Source of the DNA: Pratylenchus scribneri
Taxonomy: Eukaryota > Nematoda > Chromadorea > Rhabditida > Pratylenchidae
DNA length: 64,000 bases
Direction of reading: 5' to 3'
NCBI GenBank assembly: GCA_030063045.1
Contig: JAQSEB010000021.1
Coordinates: forward strand, 2,170,001-2,234,000
The notes beneath the pieces were generated by a model. It worked only from the letters and a program-made list of their open reading frames with translations, made no database searches and had not been told where the DNA came from. A program made the translations under genes and the position numbers. Of this stretch, positions 56,901 through 64,000 are shown piece by piece (position 1 is the first letter of the stretch; every line of letters starts with the position of its first letter).

Positions 56901-57157
56901 AAAAACTAACCTAAATCTAACACTATATTTAACCTTTTAATATATTTTTATATCCAAGTTATATGGCTGTAAAAATTGTAAATTTTCCAACAAGAAAAGT
57001 TTCTTATTATATTCCATGATTTTTTGGGTAATTATGTATATATTTAAAAATTATAAATAATAAAATTTTAAATAAAAATATAATTTAATACCTGAATGCC
57101 CTTCAAGCAATAAATAATATTATTTAAAAATAGAATAAATAATAAAAAATTATTCAT
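47903..57157 (-). CDS. receptor-type guanylyl cyclase, left copy (24 exons, 1,207 aa)
   Basis: Exons (minus strand): 57092-57157, 56577-56803, 54320-54505, 54223-54279, 53862-53950, 53609-53637, 53329-53440, 53198-53277, 53005-53047, 52918-52957, 52802-52874, 52644-52763, 52445-52589, 51597-51727, 51348-51550, 51228-51306, 50981-51187, 50614-50938, 50188-50531, 49826-50136, 49513-49718, 49204-49467, 49055-49149, 47903-48094. All phases agree. Residues 1-22 are a signal peptide. An extracellular ligand-binding region (to about 507) has [12 protein letters not shown] and [20 protein letters not shown]. One membrane helix lies at about 509-533. A kinase-homology domain has HGRLRSS in place of the catalytic HRD loop. 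Then come a dimerising coiled coil ([20 protein letters not shown]) and the cyclase domain: [26 protein letters not shown] and [17 protein letters not shown] retain both metal-binding Asp and the guanine-selecting Glu and Cys. It should make cGMP at sensory membranes. Intron 18 uses a GC donor. Confidence 0.93.
48162..48483. mobile_element. hAT MITE with a perfect 8-bp TSD (last intron of left cyclase)
   Basis: The left end CAGGGACGTATTTAGG matches the complement of the right end, CAGGGACGTATCCAGGA. The flanks are CTCAAGTG (48154-48161) and CTCAAGTG (48484-48491). The interior holds G and C homopolymers and three copies of TTTTCGCTGCGCGGCTATTT. Confidence 0.88.
48492..49045. repeat. 25-bp minisatellite in the last intron of the left cyclase
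   Basis: About 22 copies of GGAAAATGTGTTTGTGTTTC plus ATTCC, with shortened variants. The hAT MITE at 48162-48483 landed at its edge: similar copies (AAAATGTGTTTTGCTCAAG) continue on its far side. All three forward frames are open because of the repeat, not because of coding. Confidence 0.88.
50532..50613 (-). other. GC-AG intron in the left cyclase gene
   Basis: The donor reads ACAAAAG|GCAAGTTGATT and the acceptor AATAG|ATTTACTTTGG. GCAAGT is the standard form of the minor GC donor. Phase and the conserved kinase-homology sequence (KISQFGL and, after the intron, LLWKAPEQL) require this junction. The right cyclase has the same GC donor (62619). Confidence 0.8.
51930..52375. repeat. ACAATTACAATCC microsatellite-like array in intron 13 of the left cyclase
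   Basis: A long run of AATTACAATTACAATCC(A)A units, 18-19 bases with length variants. The right cyclase lacks it in the same intron (61441-61489). Confidence 0.85.
54600..56420. repeat. 24-bp minisatellite filling intron 2 of the left cyclase
   Basis: Some 70-75 tandem copies of TTCTGATTTTAATAATTCCG plus CCTG. Three variants recur in order: CCTATTCTG, AATTCCCCTGTTCTG and TTTTATTAATT. The CCCC variant sits at about 54850, 55017, 55184 and 55351, that is every 7 units (168 bases), so the array has higher-order structure. Confidence 0.93.
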
Positions 57158-58752
57158 GATTTTTGGTCAATTTTCTACTATATTAATACTTTTTGCATTA
57201 AATTGGTTCATTCAAATTAATAAAAGAAATCTCACAACTTTTTTTAATATACCTGTCTGAAGAAGCCATTTGTGTTTTAATTTTGTTTCCATTAAGAAAT
57301 TGAATCCAATGATGTTCCATCCAATACTAATTTTTAATCCAAATGTACCCTCAAATCCGAATTTAATTGAGAAAACGGGAACTTAAAGGTCATGTGGTAG
57401 GATTAAATAGCATTTTACAATTAATTTTGTTTGTACAAATTTTTTTAGAACATTTATAGACAATTAAAATGGAATTATTTATTAATGAATAATTTTAAGG
57501 CTTCGTATATTGTGGGAATGAATATGGGCCAAAAATTATTAATATCGCAAAAAATTCACATGATTTGATAATTGTGCCCTCGAATACATTGTAATGTTGC
57601 GGATTGTGCAATTTTATTTATGGAGCTAACTAAAAATAATTTTAGGGTTACTTTTATGTATATGATAGAAATAGACTATCGGTAAAATAACTTTGGAACA
57701 AGAAACTAAAAACTATAGATCGGATAAGCATTTCGGTCGGGATCCTGTTCAAGAATTCCCGAAAATTCCCGTTCCCGAGTTTTCCCGAGTCAAAAATATC
57801 GGGATCCCGTTCGGGATTCGGGTATTTTTTAAAATCGATGAAAAAGGAGAAAAAATTTTCATGAGAAAATTTTTAAAACATTTCATGAGAAAATTTTTAA
57901 TGAAAAATGCTCAAAAATACCCTTTTTCTCTTGGTCGGGAATTTTTCGAGAATTCTGGAATTCCCGTTCCCGTTTTTTTCCCGAAAATTCATCCCTTTCC
58001 CTTTCGAAATTTCCCGAATCATTCCCGCGCGGGTTTCGAATTTTCCCGAATGGGATCCGTTTCCGTCAGATTTCTACTAAACACTAATAAATTTTGGAAG
58101 ATTTGTTTACTAATAATAATAATATTAAAAACAATTTTAATGTTATATTGGAATTAAAATCAGTAGAAAATAGATTAAATTCTAACCAAGATTTTTATTA
58201 GTTTTTAAATAATTTTTTATTGATTTAATTTTATATATTTGGACTTAAATTCCCAATGTTCAATTCCATGAAATTTTTGGAAATTATAATATAGACCTTG
58301 ATCTTTATTCTTTACCTCTGTTCACCAAATTATTCAAATTTTAATAAGAATAAAATATTCTCTTTTAAAAAAATTTGTTTACATGGCCTTTGGCCCCAAT
58401 GATCAATATCAACTATACAGTCTTCCTCCAAGTTTGATTGCTTAATTGTAAATTTGTCATGAGTCATGACTCCAATTCATTAGGCTTTGGCATTTTCTCC
58501 ATGTACTTTCGATTCTAACTAATAAGTACAAATTTATGTCTCAAATTTTCATTAAATTCGGATTAATTCATCATAAAAATTTAATTAACAAATTCGCTAT
58601 TTGTAGGGAACATTGCATTGTAAATATTAGAAAAATTAATAGAGGAACTAACACTTGCTATAGAAGAGCATTAAAATTAAATTCATAGGGTTTCTTTCAC
58701 TTGTCAGCCAGTTCATATTTCTCTTTCTTCAAAAAAGAAGAAAATAAACAAA
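57158..58752. promoter_or_regulatory. divergent upstream region of the two cyclase genes
   Basis: 1.6-kb spacer between the head-to-head start codons, so it must hold both promoters or one shared region. AT-rich; I can point to no specific motif. It contains the MITE at 57714-58076. Confidence 0.45.
57714..58076. mobile_element. hAT-like MITE, TAGAG family, between the cyclase genes
   Basis: The left end TATAGATCGGATAA corresponds to the complement of the right end, TAGAAATCTGACGG. The flanks CTAAAAAC (57706-57713) and CTAAACAC (58077-58084) match at 7 of 8. The interior is dominated by repeated TTCCCGAAAATTCCCGTTCC motifs. Confidence 0.75.
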
Positions 58753-61700
58753 ATGGAAAAATTATTATTGCTTAAACATTTTATTATCATTTTATCTTTT
58801 TTAAATGTTCAGGTAAGAGACAAGAGAGTAATTATTTAATATTTATTTAATTATATTATTTGTTAACAGACACAACAACAATCAACACAACGTTTGGGCT
58901 TCAACATGGAAGAATTCAGCACAGCGGCACCAAATACAGACAATGACAATCAAACAATCATAAAAGTAGCCATGTTGATTGGGCAAAACACGACGGACTA
59001 TGGACTGGCAAGGAGCAATGCAATTTTGTGCAATGTAGGTGGCGCAATCCCTATGGCTCTGGAACGTCTCTGGAACGAAGGCATTTTACCGAAAAGCGTC
59101 AATTTTTCGTAATATTTTAAAATTTTTCGAAAAAATAATTGGTTAATCTGAAAATAGTAAATAAGAATAGGCGGAATTATTAAAATCAGAATAGGCGGAA
59201 TTATTAAAATCAGAACAGGCGGAATTATTAAAATCAGAATAGGCGGAATTATTAAAATCAGAACAGGCGAAATTATTAAAATCAGAACAGGCGGAATTAT
59301 TAAAATCAGAATAGGCGGAATTATTAAAATCAGAACAGGCGAAATTATTAAAATCAGAACAGGCGGAATTATTAAAATCAGAACAGGCGGAATTATTAAA
59401 ATCAGAACAGGCGGAATTATAAAAATCAGAACAGGCGGAATTATAAAAATCAGAACAGGCGGAATTATTAAAATCAGAATAGGCGGAATTATTAAAATCA
59501 GAACAGGCGGAATTATTAAAATCAGAATAGGCGGAATTATTAAAATCAGAAGAGGCGGAATCAGGGCTCTCAGATGGATTTTCACTTTGGGGGGCATTTT
59601 GGTTAAAAAAGGGGGCATTTGGGGGGGGGGGGGCATTTTCGGTAAAAAGGGGGCATTTTGGGGGGGGGGGGGGGGCTTTCTTTAAAAAGTGCCAAAAATG
59701 CGAGAATGGGGTATTCTGAGAGCCCTGGGCGGAATTATTAAAATCAGATTTAATCAGGCATTAATAAAAAATAATAATGAGATTAAAAATCGGAATCATC
59801 ATTTTTTGTTTATTGTAGATTTCAATGGCGCTTTGATAGATGCAAACGATCAAGAGATGTTGGCTACAGCTATCAATTCATTCGATATTATGGGGCAGAT
59901 GCGATCATCCCACCCTCATGCATCGAGGTACCACCAACGATTGGCCAATTGGCATCAAACACAAATATTCCGATGATTTTATGGGGACCGGTTATGGCAC
60001 AAAAGTGAATTTCCAATTAAAATTTAATTATTAATTTTTATATTTTTAGAATGTCCAATTGGGATTCCTATAATACTTTAATTAATATTGTGCCAAATTA
60101 TAAAAGGTGAATTTATTAATTTAATTAAATTTATCCATGTCCCTCCTTTGAGTACAGTATGTCAATTTTGATAATGGAAATGTTTCGCTATTTTAATTGG
60201 ACCCAATTTGCTATCGTTTTCCAAAGTGATTTGGGCGTAAGTGCAGGTTAGCCAGGGCTCTGAGATGCCAGATGCATGAAAGAGGAAATTAATTTTCAGG
60301 CTGCAATGAATTAGCGCAATCAATTGATGTAATTTTTATAAATAAATATTTAATAATGTTTAAACAAACCAATATTTAGTCGGCCAAAAACTCATATCAG
60401 GAAATTAGAATAAGCTACAAAGTTCGAATTTTCAATATGGCTTCCATCAATGCCGATTCCATTATAAATCAGTTGAAAATGAGGGCACGAAGTTGGCGAT
60501 TATAGAATTATTAATTTATATTCAATTTATGGGATCGTATTTCAGTTATTCTGCTTTGCTTTGATGATATTGTCCAACAGAGGATTTTTGCACTAAAATT
60601 ATATGATAAAGAGATGAATACTAATGTAATATTTTAAAAATATTTTAAAAAAAGTTTGGAAATTGGGAAGGAAATCATAAAATATTTATTAAAAATGACT
60701 ATCAAAATTTTGAATAATTTTCGGGTATAGCATGATTATTATTCCCTAAATTACAAAAATTTTTATTATTATTTATAACAATTTAATAAATACAAACCGT
60801 AACATAAAAATAATTAAAAATTATTTTAAAATATCTTTTAAAGGAATATGTGTATATTTTGCCTGATTATGATTTGTATCTGTCATGTATGCAAAAAATT
60901 ATAAATTTATTTATTTTATTTTCATAGTTAATTTGACCAGACTTCCATTTTGGGTGCAAAATCGAGGGTTGATTAATTTAAAAATTTTACTTAAATAATT
61001 TAAAATTCAAGGAATCTAAATTCTTCCGTACTTTTGGATGGACGAGATGCGGATGCCGAAGCGATCGGACAATTAAGCTTTCGGGTAATTTTTCAAAATT
61101 ATTACCATTAAAATATTTTTTTATAGTTTCATTACGATATTGCACTTTCGGACGTTATCAATTCTGAATATAATGGATATTTTACACGAGTTTTACAAAA
61201 AGCCCAAGGATGGCCATTCTATTGTGACACATCAAAATTGACAAATGTAAAGTGGAAATTAATTAAATTTATTGCCAATTATTGCCATTTTTAAGGGTTC
61301 CATTTATTCTATGCTTCTCTACGATGCCATTTATAATTATGGATTGGCATTGAATGCTTCGTTCAGCAAATATGGGATTAGTCCCGATGTTTATCGCAAT
61401 GGGACATTAATTTCGGAAAATGGCAAAAGAACTTTTATGGGTCGGAATTTTTTTTAAATTTTCTAATTTTTTTTTAAAATTTATTTAAGGTATGACTGGC
61501 CTGGCTGTTATTGAGAACAATGGGAACAGTCGTGCATTAGTTTTATCAAGGATGAAGCAAAAAGAGGAGGGCGATGGTTTTCGAATTGTTCTACAATTTG
61601 CGCTGAACAATGGCAAAGTGGTGCGACTTTTTATTAATTTAAAATTGATAATCCTATTGAATTGAAGAATATAACTATGAGGAATTCGAGTGCACTTTGG

Positions 61701-63955
61701 TTATCACCATACAAAGGGGCGGCACCATTGTCCGTTCCTCTTTGTGGCTTTGATGGCAATGGATGTCCAATTTCGCCTTTCGATGCCTACAAAGGCTACA
61801 TCATTGCGGGAATTGCCCTTATTGTTTTGATTATTATTGGCATTGTATATCTGATTGCCTATATTATTTAGTGGGGAATAATCCTTTATAAGAAATAATT
61901 TAATTTTTCAGTTCCCGTATACGAAATAATGAACAGAAAAATTTACTTTGGCAAATTTCCTTTGTCTCTTTGACTCGGATCAAAGAAAAGGTGAATAAAA
62001 AATTATTTAAAAATTATTAAAATTCTCTAATAGATGAGAAGTCAAACGGAAAGAAGCGAACGTTCAATTCATTCTGGCCCATCCGCTTCCACATTTGGCA
62101 CGAATAATAGTAGCAATAATGTGGCATTATCAAAGGGATTGGCCTTATATTTATACAATGGGGAGAAATGTGTAGGCCAAAAGCATGGCCCAACGGCATT
62201 AGTCCAGTTGACAGAAATGGACATGGCCGAATTAAGAACAGTAATTGTTCTATAATAATTTTATAATTATTATATTCCAATTTTAAATAAAAGATGAGAA
62301 TGCTGGACCATGAAAATTTGAATCGATTCTATGGATTGAGCCTGGATAGTATGGAGGCCATTTCCGTTTGGAAATTTTGCTCCCGTGGCTCCATCCGAGA
62401 TATGATTGCCAGTGGAAATGCTCTCACCAAGGACCAGGTGTTCGTCCACTCAATTTTGTCAGAATTGTGCGAAGGCCTTGCATTCTTGCACAATTCCGAC
62501 CTCCAATTCCATGGTCGACTCCGTTCATCTTGTTGCCTTGTGGATGAACGTTGGAAGGTCAAAATCTCGCAATTCGGATTGCGAAGAATGAAGAATGCCA
62601 AAAAACAAACAACAAAAGGCAAGTTGATTAAATCAACATTAATTTCAATTTTAGTTTAATTTTTCTCAATAATATAATAATAGATTTGCTATGGAAAGCG
62701 CCAGAGCAGCTGAGAAGTGTTCCCGGCGATGATGATTTTATGGAAGGCACAAAACAGGCTGACATTTATACTCTAGGGCTAATATTCACCGAAGTGGTGA
62801 ATATGCGGCCATGTTGGGAAGAAAATGAGGAGGATGATGAGCGCGAGGCAGATGGGAACAATAGAATGATTGACACTGTTGAGGCGTCCAGAATGAATAT
62901 TGCTGGAAGGCAGGATCGAACTGCTAATCAACAATCAGAACAACGAGGTGGCAACAATATTCGACATAATCGTTCCCAACGAAATCAACATAGACAGGCC
63001 CGAAATGCAGAAGAAATATTGTATTTGGTAAGTAATTCAAAAAGTATCTAATTTTCTAAAAATTTTTATAAACACAGGTAAAACGTGGTGGCCTTGTACC
63101 CTTGCGACCAACAATTCGCCCAGCCATCGAAGGGCTCGACCCCACATTGGTCCATTTGATTCGGGAATGTTGGGCAGAAGAAGCATCCGATAGGCCCACA
63201 ATCCGCCAAATTCGTGAGACATTACGGTCGATTTCTCGGGGCCAACAAAGTACAAATTTGATGGATCACGTGTTCAACATGTTGGAACAATATGCTAACA
63301 AATTAGAGGAGGAAGTGGAAGAGAGAACTCGTGAATTGGCCGGGGAGAAGAAAAAGTCAGATTTGTTGCTCTATCGAATGTTGCCTAGGTAAATCCACTA
63401 TATTGATTATAAAAATTAAATGGCAATTAATGAAAAATAGGCAAATTGCGGATCGACTAAAAATTGGTCAATCCGTTGAGCCGGAACATTACGATTGTGT
63501 AACGGTGTTCTTTTCGGATGTGGTTGCATTTGCCGCAATTTCCAAACGAATGCGACCACTGCAAGTGGTAATGTTGATGAATGATTTGTACACTGTGTTC
63601 GACTCAATTATCAATGAACATGATGTTTACAAAGTTGAATCCATTGGTAATAATTGAACCTAAATACGGATAGCTTTCCTTAACAATATAGGTGATGGCT
63701 ATTTATGTGTATCTGGCCTTCCAAAACGAAACGGAAATCAACATGTAAAGGAATGCGCTGATATGGCCTTGCAATTCATGCGCAGTTTGGACACATTCCA
63801 TGATGCTGGCCTTCCTTCTGGGGAGTGTATTCGCCTTCGAATTGGCCTTCACAGCGGCAGTTGCATGGCTGGGGTTGTTGGGCTGGCCATGCCACGTTAT
63901 TGCCTTTTTGGTGACACGGTTAATACCGCTTCACGCATGGAAAGCTCATCTAGTC
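58753..63955 (+). CDS. receptor-type guanylyl cyclase, right copy (22 exons seen, 3' end outside the window)
   Basis: Exons: 58753-58812, 58870-59108, 59819-60004, 60050-60106, 60158-60246, 60300-60328, 60380-60491, 60546-60625, 60844-60886, 60928-60967, 61012-61084, 61127-61246, 61296-61440, 61490-61620, 61668-61870, 61912-61990, 62034-62240, 62294-62618, 62684-63027, 63078-63388, 63441-63646, 63692-63955 (ends at donor GTTAGT). All phases agree; 1,114 codons are present. A signal peptide ([16 protein letters not shown]) is followed by a ligand-binding region ([18 protein letters not shown]), one membrane helix ([20 protein letters not shown]), a kinase-homology domain with HGRLRSS, a coiled coil, and a cyclase domain with [22 protein letters not shown] and NTASRMES. 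It is the inverted duplicate of the left copy: exons 3 to 22 have the same lengths. By analogy two exons of about 95 and 192 bases are missing to the right. Differences concentrate in exons 1-2 and parts of the ligand-binding region, suggesting divergence in ligand or expression. Confidence 0.92.
59160..59761. repeat. 24-bp minisatellite in intron 2 of the right cyclase
   Basis: About 16-17 copies of CGGAATTATTAAAATCAGAA plus CAGG, the reverse complement of the unit in intron 2 of the left cyclase, as expected for an inverted duplicate. It shows the same CAGG/TAGG variation plus a private CAGGCGAAATT form. A MITE interrupts its 3' end. Confidence 0.92.
59562..59727. mobile_element. hAT MITE (CAGGGCTCTCAGA ends) inside the minisatellite
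   Basis: The left end CAGGGCTCTCAGAT and the right end TCTGAGAGCCCTG are inverted. The flanks are GGCGGAAT (59554-59561) and GGCGGAAT (59728-59735), both part of the minisatellite unit. The interior is G-homopolymer rich. A similar CAGGGCTCTGAGAT end lies alone at about 60253. Confidence 0.85.
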
Positions 63956-64000
63956 GTTAGTCAAACAATTAAAAGTAATTTCATTAATTATTTTAATTTA

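Noticed and set aside
58998..59636. 212-codon minus-strand frame of PPVLILI repeats
   Set aside because: Translation of the 24-bp minisatellite on the opposite strand of a coding gene; 24 is a multiple of three, so the frame stays open.

Overview
The window is AT-rich eukaryotic DNA, almost certainly from a nematode and most likely a tylenchid plant parasite of the cyst/root-knot type. The evidence is: compact exons joined by short GT-AG introns with a TTTCAG/TTTTAG acceptor style; two receptor-type guanylyl cyclases of the nematode chemosensory kind; a coiled-coil plus F-box gene resembling a family I know from cyst nematodes; a SPRY-domain gene; and two U6 snRNA genes. I have no species-level marker, so the assignment is an inference from gene content and composition.

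Layout. 1-8 kb: two U6 snRNA genes in opposite orientation, each with a matching Pol III promoter, enclose three minus-strand genes: a coiled-coil/F-box protein, a decayed C2H2 zinc-finger gene and a MADF-domain protein. 8-11.3 kb: no genes; a G-rich stretch with a 69-bp tandem repeat and a palindromic element. 11.3-33.3 kb: one 26-exon plus-strand gene that I assembled splice by splice. It keeps a single reading frame for about 2,485 codons and encodes a giant protein with a signal peptide, a cluster of hydrophobic segments and long charged helices. I do not recognise it. 34.3-37.5 kb: a minus-strand coiled-coil/F-box-like/SPRY gene. 37.5-39.6 kb: hAT-type elements and repeats. 39.6-47.2 kb: an 11-exon KH-domain RNA-binding protein gene. 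47.9-64 kb: two receptor guanylyl cyclase genes head to head. The left copy is complete (24 exons, 1,207 codons). The right copy runs off the window after exon 22. Exons 3 to 22 have identical lengths in both copies, so they are a local inverted duplication.

The non-coding space is crowded with short non-autonomous elements. Many are near-perfect palindromes, and several have exact or near-exact 8-bp target duplications (hAT-like). They lie in introns and intergenic DNA and spare the reconstructed exons. Several introns also carry minisatellites. A 24-bp minisatellite occupies intron 2 of both cyclase copies, and a second minisatellite is shared between an intron of the giant gene and the last intron of the left cyclase.

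I see no operon or common pathway linking the genes. The two cyclases are probably membrane sensors making cGMP. The F-box and SPRY proteins are likely adaptors, the MADF protein a likely DNA-binding regulator, and the KH protein a post-transcriptional regulator. All exon boundaries were deduced by eye from splice signals and phase agreement, without transcript data.
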